The notes below the pieces were generated by a model, which worked only from the letters and a program-made list of their open reading frames with translations, made no database searches and was not told the DNA's origin. Positions 1-5,351 of a stretch of 5,351 nt of DNA are shown here, one piece after another. Source of the DNA: Lentisphaeria bacterium (GTDB taxonomy: Bacteria; Verrucomicrobiota; Lentisphaeria; Victivallales; JAUVCU01); assembly GCA_030590715.1 (NCBI GenBank), contig JAUVCU010000140.1:1-5351 (forward strand). The letters run 5' to 3'. The stretch's first letter is position 1, and each line of letters starts with the position of its first letter. The translations under genes were made by a program, and so were the position numbers.

Positions 1-21
1 AAAAAAATGTTTAAAAATAGT

Positions 22-27
22 AGGTGG
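22..27 (+). promoter_or_regulatory. Ribosome binding site that supports the TTG start at 32
   Basis: AGGTGG lies four bases before the TTG at 32. The reading frame stays open to the left edge of the window, but it contains no ATG or GTG there. This Shine-Dalgarno-like site is therefore the main argument for starting at the TTG rather than further upstream. The spacing is slightly short but workable. Confidence 0.55.
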
Positions 28-31
28 TTTT

Positions 32-391
32 TTGAAGACATTTGTACTTTTTGTCATTATTGGCGTTGGAGCTTATTTTGGTTTTAGCTACAGCAAAGTC
101 CTTAATGATGACAACAATATCTACCTTGCACGCGAAGCAACATCCAGAGGCAAATTATCAGAAGCGGCCTCTTTGTACAAAAAAGTCATTGTTTCCCCCG
201 AGCGGGAAACTTCAGAAAGCGCAAGGCTTGAACTGGTCGAGGTTTACAAAAGACTTGGTGACAGTCCGGAGCTTTCAACGAAAGAGTGTGCAGAATACTA
301 TCAAAAGGCGTTTGGACTGAATCCTGATTGCCTTACGCAGAAGCAGGCGGCCCTCCTCGAGGGACATCGCCGGTTCAAACACGGTTTGTAA
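32..391 (+). CDS. Small membrane-anchored TPR-like protein, function unknown
   Basis: The 119-residue product begins with an uncleaved anchor or signal peptide: residues 3-19 are hydrophobic (FVLFVIIGVGAYFGF) and preceded by one lysine. No lipobox cysteine is visible. The rest is hydrophilic and helical, with two segments that look like tetratricopeptide repeats: about residues 30-54 (YLAREATSRGKLSEAASLYKK) and about 62-98 (ending AEYYQKAFGLNPD). TPRs bind proteins, so a periplasm-facing or membrane-tethered adaptor is a reasonable inference, but no partner can be named. The TTG start is chosen because of the AGGTGG at 22-27. The frame is open to the window edge, so a longer N-terminus starting outside the window cannot be excluded. 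An ATG at 7 is in another frame and soon stops. The gene lies 47 bases before the protease gene on the same strand, so they may be co-transcribed. I do not recognise the family. Confidence 0.72.
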   Translation: MKTFVLFVIIGVGAYFGFSYSKVLNDDNNIYLAREATSRGKLSEAASLYKKVIVSPERETSESARLELVEVYKRLGDSPELSTKECAEYYQKAFGLNPDCLTQKQAALLEGHRRFKHGL

Positions 392-394
392 TTA

Positions 395-416
395 AAAACA
401 CTGTTTACAGTGATTT
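395..416 (+). other. Small hairpin between the TPR-like gene and the protease gene
   Basis: CACTG (399-403) and CAGTG (408-412) form a 5-bp stem around the loop TTTA. A-T pairs extend it beyond one mismatch to 395-416. It lacks a run of Ts, so it is a poor intrinsic terminator. It could be a partial attenuator, an RNA processing site or a dyad operator, or simply chance in AT-rich DNA. Confidence 0.3.
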
Positions 417-438
417 GTAAATATAATGTGAGGTTTCA

Positions 439-3357
439 ATGGAAATAGGTAAAACATATCACGGGTTCAAGCTTACTGAGCAAAGTGAAGTCGATGAAAT
501 AAATTCAGCTGCAAAGATTTTCGTTCACGAAAAGAGCGGAGCAAAACTACTAAACCTGGCGAGTGATGACGATAACAATGTATTCTCAATCAGCTTCAGA
601 ACACCGCCGGAAGACAGCACGGGTGTAGCACATATTCTAGAGCATTCGGTACTGTGCGGTTCCCGCAAATTCCCGGTTAAAGAGCCATTTGTTGAACTTC
701 TAAAAGGCTCTCTTAAAAACTTTCTGAATGCCTTTACGTTCCCCGACAAAACGATGTACCCGGTCGCAAGCAAAAATGAAAAAGACTTCTTCAATTTAAT
801 GGATGTCTATCTCGATGCCGTTTTCTATCCGAACATCTACAAGAATGAAGAGATTTTTCTTCAAGAAGGCTGGCACTACAACCTTGAATCAAAAGATGAT
901 GAGATCACTTATAAAGGTGTTGTTTACAATGAAATGAAGGGAGCATTCTCATCTCCGGAAAGTGTTCTTTTTAGAATGATTCAAAAAACGCTATACCCCG
1001 ACACGACCTACGGCGTTGAGTCAGGCGGCGATCCTGATGACATTCCAAATCTTACATATGAACAGTTTATTAATTTCCACAAAAAATATTACCATCCGTC
1101 AAACTCCTATATTTTCCTTTACGGCGATATTGATCTTGAGAAAAAACTAGAGTTTCTGGATAAAGAATACTTGTCCGCATTCGACAATGATATGGTTGAT
1201 TCTACGATCAAAACCCAATCTTCTTTTGAAGAGATGTCGGAAACCTCAGGCTTTTATCCGATTCTGGATGATGAAGAGGAAAACGACAAAACCTACATGG
1301 CCCTGAACTTTGTTACCGGTTCGGTAAAAGACCCGGAAACGGTACTTGGACTGACTATTCTGGAAGACCTCCTTCTGGAAAGTTCTGGTTCTCAATTTAA
1401 AAAAGCTCTTATCGAATCCGGTCTTGGTAAAGACGTTTTCGGCATCTATGAAGTCGATCTCATGCAGCCGGTTTTCTCAATTATACTAAAAAATGGTAAC
1501 GCCTCACAAAAAGAAGAATTCAAAAAATTAGTATTTGAAGAGCTGCAGAAGCTTGTAGATAATGGAATAGATCCAAAACTTGTTGAAGCATCAGTAAACA
1601 AAAAAGAGTTTTCGCTGCGCGAATCAGAAGGAGACGGATACCCGAAAGGCCTTTCTTATAACCTGACGTCAATGACGTCCTGGCTTTACGACCTGGATCC
1701 TTTACTGCACCTTCGATACGAGAATCCTATAACGTCTATCAGGGAAAAATCGACAAAAGGATTCTTTGAAGAACTGATCAGAGAGTTCTTCATTGATAAC
1801 ACTCACAGCTCCTTTGTTATACTTGAGCCGTCAAAAGGGTTAGAAAACAGAAACAGTCAAGCCCTTGCTGATAACTTGAAAGAGTTTAAGGATTCACTAT
1901 CAGAAGATGACATTCAAAATCTAGTAGATCAGACAATTAATCTTAACAAATTCCAGTCAACGCCGGACAGCCAGGAGCAACTGAACTCAATCCCTGTGCT
2001 CGACATTAAGGATATCAAAAAAGATCCGGAAGAGCTTCCTCTTGTTGAAAAGGAAGAGAGTGTTACAACTCTTCATCATCCTGTGTTCACAAATGGTATT
2101 GCCTACATAAGAACGATGTTCGACAGCACATGCATTCCGCAGCAGCAGCTTTCCACTCTTTCCCTGCTTGATGCTTTGCTGGGAGATGTAGATACAGAAA
2201 ACTACACTTACATGGAGTTGACCAACGAAATAAACACCTACCTTGGCTGTCTTAATTTCTCATACGCGAACTACGTTCAAAGTGACGACAGCACTGTTTA
2301 TTATCCGAAATTCTGCATTTCATCAAAAGCGCTTGTAAGTAAAGTTGATAAAATGATGGAACTGAGTAGCGAAGTTATACAGCGTTCCGACTTTTCGTGC
2401 AAAAAACGCCTTAAGGAAATTGTACAAAAGCTGCGGTCGAGAATTGAAATGAACATTATGAACTCTGGTCATAGCATCGCCTACAAAAGAATAATAGCCC
2501 AGCTTTCACAAGCGGCTTCATACAATGAACAAATGAGCGGGCTTACGTTCTACGACTATATCGTTGATCTGGATGAAAATTTCGAGGACAAAGCTGAATC
2601 TATAATTTCAGACCTGAACAAGATTTACAAAATGGTTTTCAGAAAAGAAAACATGATTGTAAGTATTACAGCAGACGAGAAAGACTACGATTTAATCAGA
2701 GACCATATTAACAATTTTGTTGACAGTTTAGATGATACAAGTTACGACAATGTCGAATACGACTTCAAGCTTGAAAGAACAAATGAGGGGCTGTACATCC
2801 CAGGACAGGTCCAATACGTATGTAAAGGAGCCGATTTCATTGAAGCAGGCTACGAATACAATGGTAAACTTAAAGTTATGCAGACCATTGCCAGACTGGA
2901 CTATCTTTGGAATAACGTGCGCGTCAAGGGCGGTGCTTACGGAGCCATGACTAATTTCTCCCGCTCCGGTAACATGTTCTTTGTATCATACAGAGATCCG
3001 AACCTTACTGAAACCCTTGATATTTTCGACCAGATCCACTCATTCTTTGCAGATATTGATTTGGACGAGAGGGAGCTGACAAAGTATATCATTGGAACAA
3101 TCGCGAATCTTGACCACCCTCTTACGCCATCGGCCAAAGGGGCTCAAGCTCTAAATGATTACATCTCTAATGTATCATATGAACAGGTCAAGAAAGAAAG
3201 ACATGAAGTTCTGGCCACTTCTGCCGAGGACATTAAGGAGTTTTCAACTATGCTTAAAGTATTAATGAATAACGCAATCACATGCGTTGTAGGAAGCGAA
3301 AAGAAAATCAAAGAAAATTCGGAAGTGTTTGATTCCGTTAAGAAAATTATTGATTAA
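439..3357 (+). CDS. M16C zinc metallopeptidase, presequence protease (PreP) family
   Basis: This is a complete 972-residue protein, close to the usual size of bacterial and organellar PreP. It starts at an ATG preceded by GTGAGG at 428-433, and the N-terminus (GKTYHGFKL) is typical of the family. The inverted zinc motif HxxEH is intact: H65 and H69 are ligands and E68 is the catalytic base. E165 in YNEMKG is the third zinc ligand. A family-typical block (GGDPDDIPNLTYEQF) runs from about 196, followed by YYHPSN. The M16C-associated linker is marked by FQSTPDSQEQLNSIP from 505. In the C-terminal half, RVKGGAYG supplies R828 and Y834, the pair that completes the active site in PreP and keeps the family's spacing. 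Family members enclose unfolded oligopeptides in a chamber and cut them to small pieces. With no signal peptide, it should act in the cytoplasm on peptide waste; that role is inferred from homologues. No frameshift or missing key residue is seen. Confidence 0.95.
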   Translation: MEIGKTYHGFKLTEQSEVDEINSAAKIFVHEKSGAKLLNLASDDDNNVFSISFRTPPEDSTGVAHILEHSVLCGSRKFPVKEPFVELLKGSLKNFLNAFTFPDKTMYPVASKNEKDFFNLMDVYLDAVFYPNIYKNEEIFLQEGWHYNLESKDDEITYKGVVYNEMKGAFSSPESVLFRMIQKTLYPDTTYGVESGGDPDDIPNLTYEQFINFHKKYYHPSNSYIFLYGDIDLEKKLEFLDKEYLSAFDNDMVDSTIKTQSSFEEMSETSGFYPILDDEEENDKTYMALNFVTGSVKDPETVLGLTILEDLLLESSGSQFKKALIESGLGKDVFGIYEVDLMQPVFSIILKNGNASQKEEFKKLVFEELQKLVDNGIDPKLVEASVNKKEFSLRESEGDGYPKGLSYNLTSMTSWLYDLDPLLHLRYENPITSIREKSTKGFFEELIREFFIDNTHSSFVILEPSKGLENRNSQALADNLKEFKDSLSEDDIQNLVDQTINLNKFQSTPDSQEQLNSIPVLDIKDIKKDPEELPLVEKEESVTTLHHPVFTNGIAYIRTMFDSTCIPQQQLSTLSLLDALLGDVDTENYTYMELTNEINTYLGCLNFSYANYVQSDDSTVYYPKFCISSKALVSKVDKMMELSSEVIQRSDFSCKKRLKEIVQKLRSRIEMNIMNSGHSIAYKRIIAQLSQAASYNEQMSGLTFYDYIVDLDENFEDKAESIISDLNKIYKMVFRKENMIVSITADEKDYDLIRDHINNFVDSLDDTSYDNVEYDFKLERTNEGLYIPGQVQYVCKGADFIEAGYEYNGKLKVMQTIARLDYLWNNVRVKGGAYGAMTNFSRSGNMFFVSYRDPNLTETLDIFDQIHSFFADIDLDERELTKYIIGTIANLDHPLTPSAKGAQALNDYISNVSYEQVKKERHEVLATSAEDIKEFSTMLKVLMNNAITCVVGSEKKIKENSEVFDSVKKIID

Positions 3358-3364
3358 TTAATAA

Positions 3365-3417
3365 AGGTTAACTATTACACCCTAAGATCATCCAGTTGAT
3401 CCCGTAATGGTTAACCT
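3365..3417 (+). repeat. Long imperfect palindrome / stem-loop after the protease gene
   Basis: The left arm (3365-3378, AGGTTAACTATTAC) pairs with the right arm (3404-3417, GTAATGGTTAACCT) over 14 positions with a single T-G wobble. Inside, GATCA (3386-3390) pairs with TGATC (3397-3401) around a six-base loop. The two stems are separated by an asymmetric internal loop of seven bases on the left and two on the right. It begins seven bases after the protease stop codon. The RNA would form a stable two-part hairpin. It has no proper T-run on either strand: + continues GATTTCT and - continues TTTATTAATT. It could be a weak or factor-assisted terminator, a 3'-end RNA stabiliser, or a binding site for a dimeric protein on the GTTAAC dyad. 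Confidence 0.7.
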
Positions 3418-3423
3418 GATTTC

Positions 3424-3429
3424 TATAAT
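3424..3429 (+). promoter_or_regulatory. Possible -10 box for the DUF4870/zinc-ribbon pair
   Basis: A perfect TATAAT lies 19 bases before the ATG at 3449 and would start RNA just ahead of the ribosome binding site (GAAGG, 3438-3442). No acceptable -35 box is found 16-18 bases upstream; the best TTGA-like match (3396-3401) would give a 22-base spacer. Perfect -10 matches are common by chance in AT-rich gaps, so this is only a candidate, possibly activator-dependent through the adjacent palindrome. Confidence 0.3.
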
Positions 3430-3448
3430 TATTAAATGAAGGTTATTT

Positions 3449-3814
3449 ATGCAGAAAGAAGCAAGAAAGTGGGCAATGTTTTGTCATTTGTCCGCACTGT
3501 TTTTCTACCTGACAGTTCCACTCGGAAACATCGCGGCACCTATTATGAACGTTATTCTTCCTCTGATATTCTGGAGTTTGAAGAAAGACGAGTACGAATT
3601 AGTCAACGACCAGGGCAAAGAAGTTATAAACTTTCAATTATCTATGTGTATTTATTTATTCATCTCTGGTGGTTTGGTATTTCTTTTTGGCTTAGGGTTG
3701 GTTATAACTTCAATACTTATTCTGTTAAATTTTATTTTTACTATAGTCGGAGCGGTGAAAGCCAATGATGGCGTTTATTTCCGTTACCCATTCTCAATAC
3801 GTTTTATAAAATAA
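3449..3814 (+). CDS. DUF4870-like small integral membrane protein
   Basis: The 121-residue protein is mostly hydrophobic. One or two membrane segments fall at about 13-42 and two more at about 65-101, with short charged stretches between. Several features match the DUF4870 (Tic20-like) pattern: a histidine near the N-terminus (H13), the GNIAAPIMNVILPLIFW segment, the signature NDQGKEVINFQLS at 53-65, and a C-terminal VGAVKANDGVYFRYPFSI. The family is common in bacteria and its biochemical function is not established. The ATG at 3449 has GAAGG six bases upstream. An overlapping frame starting at 3436 looks unlike protein and was not used. The gene ends in tandem TAA TAA stops and lies 17 bases before the zinc-ribbon gene, so the two probably share a transcript. 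Family assignment is by motif recognition and is fairly sure; the role is unknown. Confidence 0.88.
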   Translation: MQKEARKWAMFCHLSALFFYLTVPLGNIAAPIMNVILPLIFWSLKKDEYELVNDQGKEVINFQLSMCIYLFISGGLVFLFGLGLVITSILILLNFIFTIVGAVKANDGVYFRYPFSIRFIK

Positions 3815-3831
3815 TAAACGAGAGGTTCTAT

Positions 3832-4374
3832 ATGTTTGGTAAAAACGCAAGTTTAGAATTCCTGGCACATGCATTCTCACGCAAATACCAAAATCCCAAA
3901 AATAACCTAGGTCTCCACCGAAAGCTGAACCATATAGAACATGACAGAGACCAGTATGGAATCAAGTTCACAGAGTACGCACAAAAAATCCTAAAGGACC
4001 TGAGTTCACAGCTTGAAGGTAAGGATCTAAAAGAGTCAGACAAAGACTGTCCGGAGTGTCGGAAGAAAATGTCGTTTCTGCAGATTGATGATACGGAAAT
4101 AGAAGTCTGTACTGAATGTGGCGGATGCTGGTTTGACCCGGGTGAACTTATGGTACTCTCCAAACTTCCCGAAGACGACACACGGGGGGAATTCTTCAAA
4201 AGCCGGTGTTCAAAATACGAATGTCCAGAATGCCAACAAAAAATGAGTGAATTTGTTTTTTTACGGCCATACAACCTGATGGTAGACCGCTGCCAACATG
4301 GTCATGGCGTTTACCTGGAAAAAGCGGAACTCGAGCACTCTCTGGAATTATGCGATCCACTCGACGGTAAATAA
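3832..4374 (+). CDS. Double zinc-ribbon protein (zf-TFIIB-like), function unknown
   Basis: The 180-residue soluble protein has an N-terminal charged helical part (about 1-70) and two zinc-ribbon modules. The first is canonical: C73 and C76 (CPEC) with C93 and C96 (CTEC), followed by GGCWFDPGEL, the hallmark of the zf-TFIIB family. The second has C131 and C134 (CPEC) and then C154 in RCQHGHGVYLEKAELE. There the position expected to be the fourth cysteine is G157, so H156 or H158 probably serves as ligand. C99 and C126 are extra cysteines outside the expected ligand set. Proteins with this domain are widespread and mostly uncharacterised; nucleic acid binding is suggested by the fold but not shown. 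The ATG follows GAGAGG (3820-3825) by six bases. It lies 17 bases after the DUF4870 gene, presumably in one operon, and converges on ppiB. Confidence 0.85.
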   Translation: MFGKNASLEFLAHAFSRKYQNPKNNLGLHRKLNHIEHDRDQYGIKFTEYAQKILKDLSSQLEGKDLKESDKDCPECRKKMSFLQIDDTEIEVCTECGGCWFDPGELMVLSKLPEDDTRGEFFKSRCSKYECPECQQKMSEFVFLRPYNLMVDRCQHGHGVYLEKAELEHSLELCDPLDGK

Positions 4375-4414
4375 TTCCATATAAATTCTAAGTATAAATA
4401 TTTTGCGACAAAAA

Positions 4415-4446
4415 AAGAGCTGCATCACAATGTGATAGCAGCTCTT
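4415..4446 (-). terminator. Intrinsic terminator of ppiB, possibly bidirectional
   Basis: AAGAGCTGC (4415-4423) and GCAGCTCTT (4438-4446) form a 9-bp stem. It continues through ATCAC/GTGAT (4424-4428 with 4432-4436) with one bulged base and the loop AAT. Read on the - strand, the stem runs into seven Ts (4416 down to 4410), a classic intrinsic terminator 18 bases past the ppiB stop. On the + strand it is followed only by CTTATCT, so it may weakly stop transcription from the zinc-ribbon gene as well. Confidence 0.9.
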
Positions 4447-4464
4447 CTTATCTAGAAAAGAAAA

Positions 4465-4959
4465 TTACTTTTTAACAACTTCTTTAATAGTAATCGTATC
4501 AGTTGGAACATCTTGGTGGCTACCGTATGATCCAGTCTGAACTTCCTGTATCGTGTCAACAAGTTCCATTCCGCTTGTTACTTCAGCAAATACGCAGTAT
4601 CCAAAACCTGATGGCGTTGGAGCCTGGTAGTCAAGGAAACTGTTGTGAACAGTGTTGATGAAAAACTGAGACGAAGCGCTATCAACAACAGATGTTCTAG
4701 CCATAGCAAGAGTTCCACGCTTGTTGCTAAGACCATTGTCTGCTTCATTCTTGATTGGAGCATTTCCATCTTTTTCGTCGAAAGATGCATCCATTCCTCC
4801 ACCCTGAACCATGAAGTTTTTGATTACGCGGTGAAAAATAGTCCCGTTGAAGAAACCAGAATCAGCATAGTCCGCAAAGTTTTTCGCTGTAATTGGTGCT
4901 TCTTTTTCAAAAAGCGTGATCTCGATATCTCCCATCGATGTTTTGATGATGTAATCCAT
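4465..4959 (-). CDS. ppiB: Cyclophilin-type peptidyl-prolyl cis-trans isomerase B, cytoplasmic
   Basis: The 164-residue single-domain cyclophilin is the same length as E. coli PpiB and very similar in remembered motifs. These include NGTIFHRVIKNFMVQGGG, PIKNEADNGLSNKRGTLAMAR, SQFFIN, GFGYCVFAEV and HQDVP near the end. The active-site set is present: R44 (the arginine of FHRVI), F49, M50, Q52, F100 and L109. The human tryptophan position is F108, as in E. coli PpiB, which predicts low cyclosporin sensitivity. It catalyses cis-trans isomerisation of X-Pro bonds during protein folding. There is no signal peptide, so it is cytoplasmic. The ATG has AAGGAG (complement of 4967-4972) seven bases upstream. 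It has its own promoter and terminator and so appears to be transcribed alone. Confidence 0.96.
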   Translation of the reverse strand: MDYIIKTSMGDIEITLFEKEAPITAKNFADYADSGFFNGTIFHRVIKNFMVQGGGMDASFDEKDGNAPIKNEADNGLSNKRGTLAMARTSVVDSASSQFFINTVHNSFLDYQAPTPSGFGYCVFAEVTSGMELVDTIQEVQTGSYGSHQDVPTDTITIKEVVKK

Positions 4960-4993
4960 TTCTATTCTCCTTAATTCTTTGATTTTATCAATT

Positions 4994-5022
4994 ATTATTT
5001 TTTGATTTTAATGATTTGTCAC
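4994..5022 (-). promoter_or_regulatory. Likely sigma70-type promoter of ppiB
   Basis: On the - strand, GTGACA (complement of 5017-5022) matches the -35 consensus at 5 of 6 positions. AATAAT (complement of 4994-4999) matches the -10 consensus at 5 of 6, with the ideal 17-base spacer. Transcription would begin near 4987, giving a leader of about 28 bases that includes the ribosome binding site at 4967-4972. The region is AT-rich, so chance matches are possible. Confidence 0.6.
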
Positions 5023-5194
5023 AAGCCCACTACTTTGCTGTGGATAGCTGTTATTACAATTCCCAAATAAGTACAATTTAAGAAAACATATCTTCATTGT
5101 AATCAATGCGTTATACCATTAAGAAAAGATTCGTAACTAAGTCGTTAGAATATACTATACTTAATTCTAGTGAAGTAAGCTGTCTTGGGGAAAG
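5023..5194. other. Non-coding gap between ppiB promoter and tRNA genes, no clear feature
   Basis: This AT-rich stretch has no credible reading frame on either strand. The - strand part next to the tRNA contains only a very weak 4-bp dyad near 5134-5147, so where the tRNA transcript ends is not evident. It presumably holds the 3' trailer of the tRNA transcript and upstream sequence of the ppiB promoter. Confidence 0.5.
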
Positions 5195-5269
5195 TGGAGC
5201 GAGTGAAGGGAGTCGAACCCTCGACAATCACGTTGGCAACGTGATGCTCTACCACTGAGCTACACTCGC
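5195..5269 (-). tRNA. tRNA-Gly, anticodon GCC
   Basis: The - strand folds into a complete 75-nt cloverleaf. It has a perfect 7-bp acceptor stem (GCGAGTG with CACTCGC), a D arm GCTC-AGTGGTA-GAGC, and a 5-bp anticodon stem TCACG/CGTGA holding the loop TTGCCAA. A five-base variable loop is followed by a T arm with loop TTCGACT. The anticodon GCC reads GGC and GGU glycine codons. The discriminator base is T, as is usual for bacterial tRNA-Gly, and the CCA end is encoded (complement of 5195-5197). It lies 15 bases downstream of a second copy and is probably processed from the same transcript. Confidence 0.97.
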
Positions 5270-5284
5270 ATAAGATATCAGAAA

Positions 5285-5351
5285 TGGAGCGAGTGAAGGG
5301 AGTCGAACCCTCGACAATCACGTTGGCAACGTGATGCTCTACCACTGAGCT
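5285..5351 (-). tRNA. tRNA-Gly, anticodon GCC, second copy cut by the window end
   Basis: The 67 visible bases are identical to the matching part of the neighbouring tRNA-Gly gene, including the GCC anticodon, T arm, 3' acceptor strand and encoded CCA. The 5' eight bases, including the 5' acceptor strand, lie beyond the right edge. As the - strand upstream copy, it would be transcribed first. The shared promoter and any further tRNA genes lie outside the window. Confidence 0.93.

Noticed and set aside
422..427. Perfect TATAAT just upstream of the protease gene
   Set aside because: RNA would start at about 434, after the ribosome binding site at 428-433, and there is no fitting -35 box at 16-18 bases. 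A chance match in AT-rich DNA is more likely.
1666..1680. Short direct repeat TGACGTC twice within the protease gene
   Set aside because: It lies in frame in conserved coding sequence (residues LTSMTS) and needs no explanation beyond codon use.
3436..3768. Overlapping + strand frame starting at 3436, in front of the DUF4870 start
   Set aside because: Its product looks unlike a natural protein, and its ATG lies within or before the ribosome binding site used by the recognisable DUF4870 gene at 3449.
3828..4274. 148-codon frame on the - strand opposite the zinc-ribbon gene
   Set aside because: The + strand product shows clear paired CPEC/CTEC zinc motifs and a good ribosome binding site. The opposite frame is a shadow with a serine-rich, motif-free product.
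5134..5147. Possible terminator behind the tRNA genes on the - strand
   Set aside because: Only a 4-bp TAAC/GTTA stem is visible, followed by a broken T-rich tract. This is too weak to call.
5145..5345. Reading frame on the - strand with a repeated CSSVVEHHVANVIVEGSTPF stretch
   Set aside because: This is the translation of the two tandem tRNA-Gly genes, a well-known source of false protein calls. The apparent protein repeat simply reflects the tRNA duplication.
1..5351. Undescribed defence, mobile or biosynthetic system
   Set aside because: All sizeable reading frames are accounted for by a TPR-like protein, a protease, two small conserved families, a cyclophilin and tRNAs. No recombinase, toxin, nuclease, reverse transcriptase or repeat array is present.

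Overview
The window reads as ordinary chromosomal DNA from an AT-rich Gram-negative bacterium. Good Shine-Dalgarno sites precede every gene. The tRNA genes encode their own CCA ends. The cyclophilin closely resembles proteobacterial cytoplasmic PpiB. A low-GC proteobacterium, perhaps a Bdellovibrio/Bacteriovorax-like deltaproteobacterium, would fit, but that placement is an inference from overall gene character and is not proven. There are no insertion sequences, phage genes, CRISPR arrays or other signs of recent transfer.

Left part (+ strand): a small membrane-anchored TPR-like protein (32-391, TTG start) lies 47 bases before a complete 972-residue M16C metallopeptidase of the presequence protease (PreP) family (439-3357). 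All catalytic and zinc-binding residues of the protease are visible. A weak hairpin lies between the two genes. A striking long imperfect palindrome (3365-3417) follows the protease gene.

Middle (+ strand): a DUF4870-type small membrane protein (3449-3814) and a double zinc-ribbon (zf-TFIIB-like) protein (3832-4374) are 17 bases apart and probably form a two-gene operon. Neither has an assigned biochemical role. The second zinc ribbon lacks one canonical cysteine and may use a histidine instead.

Right part (- strand): ppiB (4465-4959) is convergent with the zinc-ribbon gene. It ends in a strong hairpin/T-tract terminator in the 90-base gap between the two stop codons. A near-consensus sigma70-type promoter lies just upstream of ppiB. 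Beyond about 170 bases with no recognisable feature come two tandem, apparently identical tRNA-Gly(GCC) genes on the - strand; the more upstream copy is cut by the window end.

Functionally, PreP (oligopeptide degradation) and PpiB (proline isomerisation) are both cytoplasmic protein-homeostasis enzymes, but nothing shows that they act together. No new defence, mobile or biosynthetic system was found. The items most worth a second look are the palindrome after the protease gene, the conserved-looking but uncharacterised DUF4870/zinc-ribbon pair, and the modified second zinc ribbon.
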